A stretch of DNA of 64,000 nucleotides from Neorhizobium huautlense. Lineage in GTDB: Bacteria > Pseudomonadota > Alphaproteobacteria > Rhizobiales > Rhizobiaceae. Position numbers and translations under genes: made by a program. The stretch's first letter is position 1. Each line of letters starts with the position of its first letter. The stretch spans positions 62,001-126,000 of the forward strand of contig NZ_PVBM01000005.1 of assembly GCF_002968575.1 (NCBI RefSeq), read 5' to 3'. The notes under the pieces are model-generated. The model ran no database searches, was not told where the DNA came from, and saw only the letters and a program-made list of their open reading frames with translations. Positions 9,095-17,519 of the stretch are shown piece after piece.

Positions 9095-10294
9095 TCAGAG
9101 CGCGGGCCCGGTGGTGCTCCAGGGCGATTCATAAAGTTCGTAAAGGGCAACCGCAGCAGCTCCCTGCGCCCAGAAATCGTCAGTGGAATCGTCGAAAACG
9201 AGTTCACTGACACCCTTGAGCGAGGGTGGCACCGCAAGCGCATAGGCGTCGCGAAGGCTGTTCAGGAACGGCTCCCCCAGAGCCAGCGACGAGCCGACCA
9301 GAATGACCCGGGGCGGGGCGAACAGGGTGACGATATTGGCTATCGTAATGCCGACGGCTTCGCCGGCACGCACCGCTGCGGCGATCAGCCTGTCATCATC
9401 GGCCTGGATCAGCGCCTGGACATGGGTCATGCCTCTTCCAAGCCGCACTGCTTCGGCAAAACGCCCGTCGGCCTGCTTCTCCCCCAGGATCGCGCTTTCC
9501 CCGGCCTGGCTGGAAAGCCGGACAATTCCTTGCGCTCCCATGCCAAGCACGAGATCCCCAAGGTTGTGGCTGAGGCCGCCGGCGCCTCGGAAGAGGCGAT
9601 TGCGGTGCAATACGCCAAGCCCCAGCGTCTGCTCGAGCGAGATCAGCACCATATCCTCCAACTCACGGGCCTTACCGAACCAGTGGTGGGCGAGGGTGAT
9701 GGCATGCGCGTCGCTTTCGATGATCGTCGGCGTCGAAAGGCGCGCCGTCATTTCTGCGGCAAAATCGATATTGGTTTCGCGAAAGATGGGGCTCGAGCGG
9801 ATATGGCCGGTGCGATGTTCTATGACGCCCGGCAGCCCGAGGCAGACGCTGTCGACATCCTCCAGCGACAGCCCCGCATCAACGACGCAGCGGCGGACGC
9901 CATCTTCGACCAGGTCGGCAATGACGGCGATCGGCTGCCGGTCGATGCGAATCGGGAGTGTCAGCGTCGAGAGCACGTCGCCCCTGAAATTGGCGACGAC
10001 AAAAACCATGCGGCTCGCCGCGATCTTCGCCCCCACGACGCGGGCAGCATCCGGATTGACCTCCAGCATGACCCGCGGCCTGCCGCGCACGGCTTCATTG
10101 CGTATATCGCCTTCGTGGCGGGTGAGGATCAGCCCATCATCGAGAAGCGAGGCCGTGATTGCCGAAACGGTGGTCGTGGAAAGCTCGGTGCGCTCGCTTA
10201 TTTCCACGCGGGAAATGGCGCCATGGCGGCGGATCGTATCCAGCACGCTCAGGCGATTGATGGCACGCATCAGCTCGGGATCGGCGGTCTTCAT
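9095..10294 (-). CDS. ROK-family transcriptional repressor
   Basis: A 399-residue ROK regulator. A winged helix occupies about residues 10-65 (DTIRRHGAISRVEISERTELSTTTVSAI read in two parts), followed by the ROK sugar-binding fold (CLGLPG, TPTIIESDAHA, GAGGLSHNLGDL). The usual ROK zinc motif CxCGxxGCxE is missing after the conserved histidine; the sequence there is LGMGAQGIVRLSSQAG. It is therefore probably a pure sugar sensor without kinase activity. Divergent from the ABC importer, whose promoter carries a perfect inverted repeat. ATG at 10294 is preferred to the TTG at 10306. Confidence 0.85.
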   Translation of the reverse strand: MKTADPELMRAINRLSVLDTIRRHGAISRVEISERTELSTTTVSAITASLLDDGLILTRHEGDIRNEAVRGRPRVMLEVNPDAARVVGAKIAASRMVFVVANFRGDVLSTLTLPIRIDRQPIAVIADLVEDGVRRCVVDAGLSLEDVDSVCLGLPGVIEHRTGHIRSSPIFRETNIDFAAEMTARLSTPTIIESDAHAITLAHHWFGKARELEDMVLISLEQTLGLGVLHRNRLFRGAGGLSHNLGDLVLGMGAQGIVRLSSQAGESAILGEKQADGRFAEAVRLGRGMTHVQALIQADDDRLIAAAVRAGEAVGITIANIVTLFAPPRVILVGSSLALGEPFLNSLRDAYALAVPPSLKGVSELVFDDSTDDFWAQGAAAVALYELYESPWSTTGPAL

Positions 10295-10453
10295 CGGCAC
10301 TCTCAAGGCCTGACGAGTGAATCGCGCCGCGATTTATTTCGTGAGGCAAATTAAATCAGTCATCTTCTAGTACCGATTTTCTGGAAGACGCAACAAAAAT
10401 TTGCATCTTCCTCGGAGGTTGGCGCGACAATAGGCGTTTTCCCATTCTTCCTA

Positions 10454-10484
10454 TTGACAGTCGACAAGCCTGCGCGCTTTATTT
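10454..10484 (+). promoter_or_regulatory. Sigma-70-type promoter of the sugar ABC operon
   Basis: TTGACA at 10454-10459 is followed after 18 bases by TTTATT (10478-10483). The -10 box lies inside the left arm of the inverted repeat at 10474-10508, so a bound repressor would block RNA polymerase. The substrate-binding protein gene starts 42 bases further on. Confidence 0.55.
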
Positions 10485-10508
10485 AATCCGGGATCGGAAA
10501 TAAAGCGC
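10474..10508. promoter_or_regulatory. Perfect 11-bp inverted repeat, probable ROK operator
   Basis: Arms GCGCTTTATTT (10474-10484) and AAATAAAGCGC (10498-10508) are exact reverse complements separated by 13 bases. The repeat covers the -10 box and start region of the ABC operon promoter. A looser related repeat (GATTTATTT ... AAATTAAAT, 10331-10356) lies nearer the ROK gene and may mediate autoregulation. Confidence 0.65.
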
Positions 10509-10525
10509 TACGGGAGGAGTGCAAA

Positions 10526-11824
10526 ATGCTGACCATCGGAAAATTCGGAATTCGCTTCGCGTCTGCCACTGCCATCGGCATGCTGGCTTTGTGCACGACG
10601 GCTGCCACAGCCTCGGCTGATGCAGTCGTGAAATGGCTGCATCTGGAACTCAATCCGGAATATGTGAAGATCTGGCGCGGTATCGCCGACAAATATCAGG
10701 CCGAGCATCCCGGCGTGAAGGTCGAGATGCAGTTTCTTGAGAACGAGGCCTTCAAGGCAAAGCTACCCACGCTTCTGCAATCTGCTGACGCGCCGTCGTT
10801 TTTCTACAGCTGGGGCGGAGGCGTGCTGAAGCAGCAACAGGCGACCGGCGCGCTGAAGGACATCAGTGACAAGATGAAGGCGGATGGCGGCGCCTGGGGC
10901 AAGAGCTACAATCCTGCTGCCCTCAAGGCGGTCACCTTCGACGGCAAGGTCAGTGCCGTGCCCTACAAGATGGGAACGGTCAGCTTCTTCTATAACAAGG
11001 CGTATTTCACGAAAGCCGGGGTTGATGCCGCAAGCATCAAGACCTGGGACGACTTCCTGGGAGCGGTCAAAAAGCTGAAGGATGCCGGGATTGTGCCGAT
11101 TGCGGGAGGCGGCGGGGAGAAGTGGCCGATCCACTTCTACTGGAGCTATCTCGTCATGCGCAATGCCGGACAGCAGGGCTTCGACGCGATGAAGACCGGC
11201 GCGGGCGACGGTTTTGTGGCGCCGGAAGCGGTGAAAGCCGGCGAGCAACTTGCTCAACTCGGCAAGCTCGAGCCGTTCCAGCCAGGTTATCTCGCCACGA
11301 CCTGGCCGCAGGCGCTTGGGGTCTTCGGCGACGGCAAGGCTGCGATGATCCTCGGCTTCGAGACGACGGAAGCATTCCAACGCAGGAATGCCGGCGACGG
11401 CAAGGGGCTTGCGAGCGACAATATCGGCCGGTTTGCCTTCCCGGTCGTAGCCGGGGGAGCCGGCAAGGCCACCGATACGCTGGGCGGCATCAACGCATGG
11501 GCCGTGACGGCGAAGGCGCCGCCGGAAACTCTCGATTTCCTGGCCTACCTAACGAATGCTGAGAATGAGCGCATGATGGCGAAAGCCGGGATGATCCTGC
11601 CGGCGGCGGTCGGAGCCGAAGATGGCGTCACCAATCCCCTCCTTCGGGAGTCGGCCAAACAGCTGGAAACTTCCACCTGGCACCAGAACTTCTTCGATCA
11701 GGAACTCGGTCCTTCCGTCGGCCGGGTCGTGAACGACGCGTCGGTCGCCATCGTGTCGGGTCAGATGTCGCCGGAAGAGGGCGCGCAGGCGATCCAGGAC
11801 GCGGTGGAGATGGACAAGATGTGA
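10526..11824 (+). CDS. Carbohydrate ABC transporter substrate-binding protein (family 1)
   Basis: A 432-residue periplasmic sugar-binding protein with a Sec signal peptide (about residues 1-32, ending TASA-DA). The mature start VVKWLHLELNPEYVKIW and the segments FFYSWGGGVLKQQQ, VPYKMGTVSFFYNK and GGINAWAV are typical of CUT1-family binding proteins. GGGAGGAG precedes the ATG. First gene of an SBP-permease-permease-ATPase operon. Its position beside the SQ genes raises the possibility of a sulfoquinovoside or disaccharide ligand, but it sits with ROK, ThuA and Gfo/Idh genes and I cannot assign a sugar. Confidence 0.88.
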   Translation: MLTIGKFGIRFASATAIGMLALCTTAATASADAVVKWLHLELNPEYVKIWRGIADKYQAEHPGVKVEMQFLENEAFKAKLPTLLQSADAPSFFYSWGGGVLKQQQATGALKDISDKMKADGGAWGKSYNPAALKAVTFDGKVSAVPYKMGTVSFFYNKAYFTKAGVDAASIKTWDDFLGAVKKLKDAGIVPIAGGGGEKWPIHFYWSYLVMRNAGQQGFDAMKTGAGDGFVAPEAVKAGEQLAQLGKLEPFQPGYLATTWPQALGVFGDGKAAMILGFETTEAFQRRNAGDGKGLASDNIGRFAFPVVAGGAGKATDTLGGINAWAVTAKAPPETLDFLAYLTNAENERMMAKAGMILPAAVGAEDGVTNPLLRESAKQLETSTWHQNFFDQELGPSVGRVVNDASVAIVSGQMSPEEGAQAIQDAVEMDKM

Positions 11825-11873
11825 TGCGAGGCACCGGCGGGGCCGACGCTCCGCCGGTGCACTCCATGCGACC

Positions 11874-12830
11874 ATGACAGTCGGAACGAAAATGACCAAT
11901 ATTTCTGCAACGACCGCCATAGATCACGCGGCTGGCGCCCCGCGCGTTGCCAGGCGCAAGAGCCCTACGGCGCGCGGCCGGCTTCCGGTTCTGATCCTGT
12001 TTCTGCCGCCCGCGCTACTTCTCTTTACGATCTTCGTGATCATGCCGATGGGGGAGGCCGCCTGGTACAGCCTCTATCGGTGGGACGGCTACGGCCTGCC
12101 CGAGCAGTTCGTCGGTTTGCGGAATTTCGAGGTGCTTTTCAAGAACAGCGCCTTCCTGACTGCGCTCAAGAACAATTTCCTGATCATAGTCGTTTCACTG
12201 TTGCTGCAGATACCGCTGGCGATCTGGCTTGCCACGATGCTGGCGAACCGGATTACTGGGGTGGTCGTCTTCCGGCTGATCTTCTTCCTGCCCTATGTGC
12301 TCGCTGACGTGGCGGCGGGGCTCATATGGCGTTTTGTCTATGACGGCGACTACGGGCTTTTCGCGGCCGTTGCCGGGTTCCTCGGGGTCGAGACGCCGTA
12401 CGTTCTCGCCGACAAGGACCTCGCCATCTACGCGGTTCTGGCCGTGGTGGTCTGGAAATATTTCGGCTTCCACATGATGCTCTTCATCGCCGGGCTTCAG
12501 TCGCTCGATAAGAGCGTGCTCGAAGCCGCCGAGATCGACGGGGCGACCGGCTGGCAGAAATTCCGCTTCGTCACGCTGCCGCTGCTCGGTTCGACGCTGC
12601 GCCTCTCGGTGTTCTTTGCGGTGGTCGGTTCGCTGCAGCTCTTCGACATGATCATGCCTCTGACCGGCGGCGGACCATTCAATTCCACCCAGACCATGGT
12701 GACCTTCCTCTACAATTTCGGGGTGACCCGGATGCAGGTCGGTCTTGGAAGTGCTGTCGGCGTCGTCCTGTTCGTGATCTGCGTCACGCTCGCCTTCAGC
12801 TACAAACGGATATTCATGCGCCATGACTGA
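11874..12830 (+). CDS. Sugar ABC transporter permease (MalF/UgpA type)
   Basis: A 318-residue inner-membrane permease with about six membrane segments. The first begins near residue 38 (LPVLILFLPPALLLFTIFVI). The EAA loop that docks on the ATPase is seen as EAAEIDGATGWQKFRFVTLP near residue 220. Start is 11874 or the in-frame ATG at 11892; neither has a strong ribosome site. It overlaps the next permease by eight bases, so the two subunits are translationally coupled. Confidence 0.88.
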   Translation: MTVGTKMTNISATTAIDHAAGAPRVARRKSPTARGRLPVLILFLPPALLLFTIFVIMPMGEAAWYSLYRWDGYGLPEQFVGLRNFEVLFKNSAFLTALKNNFLIIVVSLLLQIPLAIWLATMLANRITGVVVFRLIFFLPYVLADVAAGLIWRFVYDGDYGLFAAVAGFLGVETPYVLADKDLAIYAVLAVVVWKYFGFHMMLFIAGLQSLDKSVLEAAEIDGATGWQKFRFVTLPLLGSTLRLSVFFAVVGSLQLFDMIMPLTGGGPFNSTQTMVTFLYNFGVTRMQVGLGSAVGVVLFVICVTLAFSYKRIFMRHD

Positions 12831-13671
12831 GACGAGAACCGCCATCCGGATGAGCGCCGGCACGAAAATCTACCTCTACGTCTCGCTCACCATCATCGCG
12901 GCCGTGGTCGTCATCCCGCTGCTGACGACAGCTCTCGGAGGTTTCAAGACGCTTGGCGATCTGCGTGTCAATCCGTTCGGCCTGCCAGTGGAATGGCAAT
13001 GGTCCAATTATACCGACATCCTGTTCGGGGAGCGGTACTGGCGGCAGATGATGAATTCGCTGATCATCGCGACGCTCACCGTGTTCCTCACCGTATCCGT
13101 CGCCGCCATGGCCGCTTTTACCTTTGCGCATGTCAAATTCTTCGGCGCGACCTTTCTGCTCAACTATTTTCTGATCGGGCTGATGTTTCCCGCCGCCACG
13201 GCGATCCTGCCGCTCTTTATCCGGATCCGCGATCTCGGCCTCCTCAATTCCTATTGGGGGGTGGTGCTGCCACAGGTCGCCTTCGGCCTCGGGATGAGTA
13301 TCCTTTTGTTCCGAAATTATTTCCGCAACCTTCCGGAGGAATTGTTCCAGGCGGCCTTCGTGGATGGCTGCGGCTATATGCGTTTTTTCTGGCACGTCAC
13401 CCTGCCGCTCTCCCGCCCGATCATTGCGACCGTCGCGATCGTTTCCTTCGTGGCGAGCTGGAACAGCTATATCCTGCCGCTCATCATGCTCAACTCCGAA
13501 TCCATCTATCCATGGCCGCTCGGGATCATGGTCTATCGCGGAGAATTCGGGACGGAGTGGCAACTGGTGCTCGCATTCATCACGCTCACCATCCTGCCCA
13601 CCATCATCGTCTTCTTCCTTGCCCAGAAGCACATCATTGCCGGACTGACCGCCGGCGCCGTCAAGTCCTGA
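12823..13671 (+). CDS. Sugar ABC transporter permease (MalG/UgpE type)
   Basis: A 282-residue second permease with six predicted membrane helices. The EAA-type loop is LFQAAFVDGCGYMRFFWHVTLP around residue 185, in which the canonical EAA is replaced by QAA. The C-terminus QKHIIAGLTAGAVKS is characteristic of MalG-like subunits. It pairs with the upstream permease and the ATPase 15 bp downstream. Confidence 0.88.
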   Translation: MTETRTAIRMSAGTKIYLYVSLTIIAAVVVIPLLTTALGGFKTLGDLRVNPFGLPVEWQWSNYTDILFGERYWRQMMNSLIIATLTVFLTVSVAAMAAFTFAHVKFFGATFLLNYFLIGLMFPAATAILPLFIRIRDLGLLNSYWGVVLPQVAFGLGMSILLFRNYFRNLPEELFQAAFVDGCGYMRFFWHVTLPLSRPIIATVAIVSFVASWNSYILPLIMLNSESIYPWPLGIMVYRGEFGTEWQLVLAFITLTILPTIIVFFLAQKHIIAGLTAGAVKS

Positions 13672-13686
13672 CCGGAGATAGCACCC

Positions 13687-14757
13687 ATGGCATCCGTCAC
13701 ACTGTCCAACGTCAAAAAATCCTACGGCTCGCTGGAGATCATCCATGGGGTGCGCCTTTCGATAGAGGACGGCGAGTTCATCGCCCTTGTCGGTCCGTCT
13801 GGATGCGGGAAATCCACGCTTCTGAGGATGATCGCCGGCCTTGAGGAGATCACCGATGGCGATGTCCTCATCGGTGGCAAGGTCGTCAACGAATTGACGC
13901 CCCGCGAGCGGAACATCGCCATGGTCTTTCAATCCTATGCGCTTTATCCGCATATGACCGTTGCCGAGAACATGGGTTTCAACCTCCGTCTCTCGGGTGC
14001 CACGAAGCAGGTGATCGCGGAACGGGTGGGCGAGGCGGCCCGTATGCTTGACCTCGTGCCGCTTCTCGACCGCAAGCCGGCGCAGCTTTCGGGTGGTCAG
14101 CGGCAGCGTGTCGCCATGGGGCGGGCGGTCGTCCGCAACCCTGCCGTCTTCCTGTTCGACGAACCGCTCTCCAACCTCGATGCCAAATTACGCGTGCAGA
14201 TGCGCTCCGAGATCAAGACGCTCCACCAGAAGGTGGGCACGACGTCGATCTACGTCACGCATGACCAGATCGAGGCAATGACCCTGGCTGATCGGATCGT
14301 TGTCCTCAATCAGGGGCGGGTCGAGCAGGAGGGCACGCCGCTGGAGCTCTACAAGACACCTGCCAACCTCTTCGTCGCGGCCTTCATCGGCTCGCCCGCG
14401 ATGAATATCCTCGACGGCACGGTGGAGGGGGAGGGCGGTGAGCCTGCCGCGCGCCTTGGAGACGGGACAGCGATCCGCATCGCGCCGGACCGCAAGGTAA
14501 AACGCGGCCAGGCGATCAAGGTGGGCCTTCGACCCGAGCATCTGAGCCCCGGAACCGGCGGAACAGCGCTGGCGGGCCAGACGCTTCTGGTCGAGCCGAC
14601 CGGCGCCCAGACCCATGTGGTCTTCGATCTCGCGGGCCAACCGGTGACGGCGATTGTCGACGGCGAATATCCGGCCCGCTACGGCGCCCGGTTCGAGGCG
14701 AATATCAGCGCCGACCAGGTGCATGTCTTCGATCGCGAAAGCGGCATTGCGCTGTGA
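13687..14757 (+). CDS. Sugar ABC transporter ATPase (MsmK/UgpC type)
   Basis: A 356-residue ATPase of the CUT1 class. Walker [10 protein letters not shown] is at residues 36-44, the signature [14 protein letters not shown] near 137, and Walker [17 protein letters not shown] near 160. A C-terminal regulatory MOP/TOBE-like region follows from about residue 240 ([10 protein letters not shown]). Last gene of the importer operon and convergent, eight bases apart, with the FrcK-like kinase gene. Confidence 0.9.
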   Translation: MASVTLSNVKKSYGSLEIIHGVRLSIEDGEFIALVGPSGCGKSTLLRMIAGLEEITDGDVLIGGKVVNELTPRERNIAMVFQSYALYPHMTVAENMGFNLRLSGATKQVIAERVGEAARMLDLVPLLDRKPAQLSGGQRQRVAMGRAVVRNPAVFLFDEPLSNLDAKLRVQMRSEIKTLHQKVGTTSIYVTHDQIEAMTLADRIVVLNQGRVEQEGTPLELYKTPANLFVAAFIGSPAMNILDGTVEGEGGEPAARLGDGTAIRIAPDRKVKRGQAIKVGLRPEHLSPGTGGTALAGQTLLVEPTGAQTHVVFDLAGQPVTAIVDGEYPARYGARFEANISADQVHVFDRESGIAL

Positions 14758-14764
14758 TTGGAGC

Positions 14765-15385
14765 TTAGAAGGTGTCCAGCTGGATATCGGCAGGCCGTGA
14801 ATGCTGCAGGATGTAGCGGCCGTTCGGCAGGTCGTTGCCGTCCAGCTTCCAGTCGATCGCGGCCTCGTCGAGCCCGTAATGGACCCACCGCTGCCTCAAG
14901 CGCTCGCGCAGAACATTTTCGCTCGGGCCGACGAAGACGGTAAGGTCGAACAGGTCCGCAAGCCTCGACCAGGGCGCTTCGTCGATCAGCAGATAATTGC
15001 CTTCCGCAAGCACGATATGGGTCTGAGGATCGATCGGCCGCGCCGAGGGGATGGCAAGCTCGCGGGATCGGTCGAAGACCGGCACAAGCACCTCCTCTTC
15101 GGCGCTGCGGACGGCCCGCAGGACGTCCGAAAAGCCACGCACGTCGAAGGTTTCCGGTGCACCTTTACGGAGCAGCAAGCCGCGCGCCTCCAAAATGGCG
15201 TTGTCCATGTGAAAGCCATCCATCGGCAGGATCTCCACGGTTTCGCCTTTGGCCAGCAAGGCTTCGTGCAAGCGCTCGGCAAGCGTCGATTTTCCCGAAC
15301 CCGGCGGGCCGGCAATCGCCACGATAAAGCGCCTGCTGCCCTTGGCGCGGTCGATCACGGTGCTTGAGATATCGTCCAGTGTCAT
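14765..15385 (-). CDS. P-loop nucleoside/sugar kinase-like protein (FrcK-like)
   Basis: A 206-residue P-loop protein of the uridine kinase/pantothenate kinase-like family. Walker A is GPPGSGKST at residues 26-34, followed by MDGFHMDNAIL near 56 and VLAEGNYLLI near 130, both typical of the family. The homologue FrcK is encoded with the fructose importer in Sinorhizobium meliloti. Here it is next to, but opposite in direction from, a sugar importer. The substrate is unknown. Confidence 0.75.
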   Translation of the reverse strand: MTLDDISSTVIDRAKGSRRFIVAIAGPPGSGKSTLAERLHEALLAKGETVEILPMDGFHMDNAILEARGLLLRKGAPETFDVRGFSDVLRAVRSAEEEVLVPVFDRSRELAIPSARPIDPQTHIVLAEGNYLLIDEAPWSRLADLFDLTVFVGPSENVLRERLRQRWVHYGLDEAAIDWKLDGNDLPNGRYILQHSRPADIQLDTF

Positions 15386-15512
15386 GGTTCCAGAACCCTG
15401 CGGTTAGATCACACCCCGCGGCTTCTATCCTGTTTGCCCGTTCCTGGCACCAGCAGATTCAACGCCTGCCGAATTCCCAGGACCGGTGCCGAACCTGCTG
15501 GAGGTCCTCGCT

Positions 15513-16508
15513 CTACTTTGTCACATCGATGACCACGCGCCCGCGGATCTTGCCGGCGACGATATCTTCTGCGAGCTGAGGAAGGTTGGACATGGGTTCG
15601 ACGGCCGTCATGCTGTCGAGCTTGCCCTTGTCCAGGTCACGCGCCAGCCGGGCCCAGGCTGCCAGCCGCTGCTCGCGGCTCGCGAAAACGGAGTCCACTC
15701 CGATCAACGTTACCGCCCGCAGAATATGCGGCAGCACCGTGCCCGGCAGATCCGCGCCGCCTGCAAGGCCGCAGGCGGCAATTGCACAGCCGCGCACCGT
15801 CTGGGAAAGCGCGTTGGCGAGCGTAGTCGAGCCGACAGCGTCGACGCCGCCGGTCCAGCGTTCCTTCTGCAGCGGCCCGCCTTTTTCCTGAAGCACGGCC
15901 CGGTCGATGAACTCCGTGGCACCGAGGGAGGCAAGGTAGCCGTGCGTTTCCCGTCGACCTGTGGAGGCCGTGACGCTGTAGCCTCGCGCCGCTAGGAGCG
16001 CGATTGCCACCGAACCGACGCCGCCGGCAGCTCCGGTGACCAACACCTCGCCTTCACCAGGTTTGATGGAACCCCATTTTTCAAGCGCGTCGACGCAGAG
16101 CGCAGCCGTGTAACCTGCGGTGCCGATTGCCATCGCCTGTTCCATCGAAAAAGCGTCGGGCAGGCGGATCAGCCATTCCGGCCTGACCCGCTGATAGCGG
16201 CCGAAGGCGCCCCATTCTGTTTCGGAAAGCCCCCAGCCGTTCAGAACCACCTTATCGCCGGGTTTCCATTCCGGCGACCGAGACTCCACGACGGTTCCGG
16301 AGAGATCGATGCCGCCAATCATGGGCATCCGACGGGCGATGCGGCCCTTGCCGGTGATGGCCAGCCCGTCCTTATAGTTCAGCGTCGAATAGGCAATCTC
16401 GACCAACACGTCGTGGTCGGGAAGATCGGCAATCGAGATTTGCCTGAAACTGCCTTTTGGCTTGCCGTCCACGGCATCGATCACCATGGCGGTAAAGGTC
16501 TCGGTCAT
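15513..16508 (-). CDS. acuI: Quinone-oxidoreductase-like MDR protein, AcuI/YhdH family
   Basis: A 331-residue zinc-independent medium-chain dehydrogenase. Key segments are STLNYKDGLAITGKG, PMIGGIDLSGTV, the NADPH-binding VTGAAGGVGSVAIALLAARGYSVTA split by a GxGxxG-type loop near residue 155, and VTLIGVDSVFA. AcuI enzymes reduce acrylyl-CoA to propionyl-CoA with NADPH and detoxify acrylyl-CoA. Length and motifs fit the YhdH/AcuI subfamily well; the physiological substrate in this locus is not shown. The GntR gene lies 30 bp upstream on the same strand. Confidence 0.82.
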   Translation of the reverse strand: MTETFTAMVIDAVDGKPKGSFRQISIADLPDHDVLVEIAYSTLNYKDGLAITGKGRIARRMPMIGGIDLSGTVVESRSPEWKPGDKVVLNGWGLSETEWGAFGRYQRVRPEWLIRLPDAFSMEQAMAIGTAGYTAALCVDALEKWGSIKPGEGEVLVTGAAGGVGSVAIALLAARGYSVTASTGRRETHGYLASLGATEFIDRAVLQEKGGPLQKERWTGGVDAVGSTTLANALSQTVRGCAIAACGLAGGADLPGTVLPHILRAVTLIGVDSVFASREQRLAAWARLARDLDKGKLDSMTAVEPMSNLPQLAEDIVAGKIRGRVVIDVTK

Positions 16509-16538
16509 GGCGTCTCTCCACTTTTTTTGGGCAATTGA

Positions 16539-17294
16539 TCAGGCGGATGCCTCGGCGGTGTCACGTTTTGCCCGCGCATCGAGGACGGCGGCATAGCTTT
16601 CGCGCACATAAGCCAGCAGCCGGGCCAGCGCATCGGTCGCCTTATCATCCTGTCGCTCGCGCACCGCATCCAGGATTTCCTGATGCAGCGATGCGACGTG
16701 CCGGCGTTCGCGCACTCGAAAGACGATCATGTTGGTGATCGGAATGAAGGCTTCGATCACCGTGTACATCATCAGCTTCAGCGGCCCATTACCGGTCGCC
16801 TCCACCAGTGCCCGATGGAAGCGCACATCGGAAGCACAGAAATCCTCGTCGCTGATTTTCTCGTCGGACTGGACGGCGATCTCCGCCTCCATGGCGGCGA
16901 GGTCCATTTCGCTGCGGTTTTCGGCAGCCAGCCGGCAGCAGACAGCCTCCGTTTCCAGCCGGGCGGTGATGATCTCCTCGATGTCGAAAGCGCCCACGCC
17001 GACGAGGAGGGTCGCAGCACCGGTAATCGCCTTGGACAACCCCTCCGGATCCGGACGCTTGACAAAGTTGCCGCCAGTCGGCCCCCGCTTGGAATGGATG
17101 AGATTCTGAGCGGCGAGGCGCTTCAAAGCCTCGCGCACGGTAGGGCGCGAGATGCCGAAGCTGCGGGCAAGTTCTTCTTCCGTCGGCAAGCGTTCATCGA
17201 CCTTCAGTCTGCCGTCCATGATCGCGGACCGGATATTTTCGGCCACCTGCTTGGCGATGCCGGTGCGAACCACCTCGTCATATTTGAGGATCAT
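16539..17294 (-). CDS. FadR-type GntR transcriptional regulator (FCD domain)
   Basis: A 251-residue GntR regulator: winged helix in residues ~8-75 (QVAENIRSAIMDGRL, LPTEEELARSFGISRPTVREALKRL) and an FCD ligand domain from ~95. The metal-binding FCD residues appear as D..H (CASDVRFHRALVEATGN) and H in HVASLHQEILDAV. FCD regulators sense carboxylic acids such as lactate, glycolate or pyruvate. It is divergent from the FAD-linked 2-hydroxyacid oxidase gene, which fits control by a hydroxy- or keto-acid. Confidence 0.85.
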   Translation of the reverse strand: MILKYDEVVRTGIAKQVAENIRSAIMDGRLKVDERLPTEEELARSFGISRPTVREALKRLAAQNLIHSKRGPTGGNFVKRPDPEGLSKAITGAATLLVGVGAFDIEEIITARLETEAVCCRLAAENRSEMDLAAMEAEIAVQSDEKISDEDFCASDVRFHRALVEATGNGPLKLMMYTVIEAFIPITNMIVFRVRERRHVASLHQEILDAVRERQDDKATDALARLLAYVRESYAAVLDARAKRDTAEASA

Positions 17295-17519
17295 GCCACT
17301 CTTCCCCCGACATATTTCTTGCCATGTCTCATGACGCTAGTGATGCCATGACAAAGATGAAAAGGCTACTCCTTTTTAAATATAGGTTTGACAAATAGAG
17401 GAATGGGAATAACCTCGCTTCCAAAGCCGAACAGGCAAGGGGAACCGGCATGGGCGAGATCGGATTCAGCCGAGTGCTGAACTGTGGCCGTAAGGCGCGA
17501 TATCCGGCGGAGGACGCAA

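Noticed and set aside
10526-14757. Calling this importer the SQ-glycerol transporter SmoE-H
   Set aside because: The binding protein does not resemble SmoF as far as I remember it, and the operon is tied to ROK, ThuA and Gfo/Idh genes. Left unassigned.
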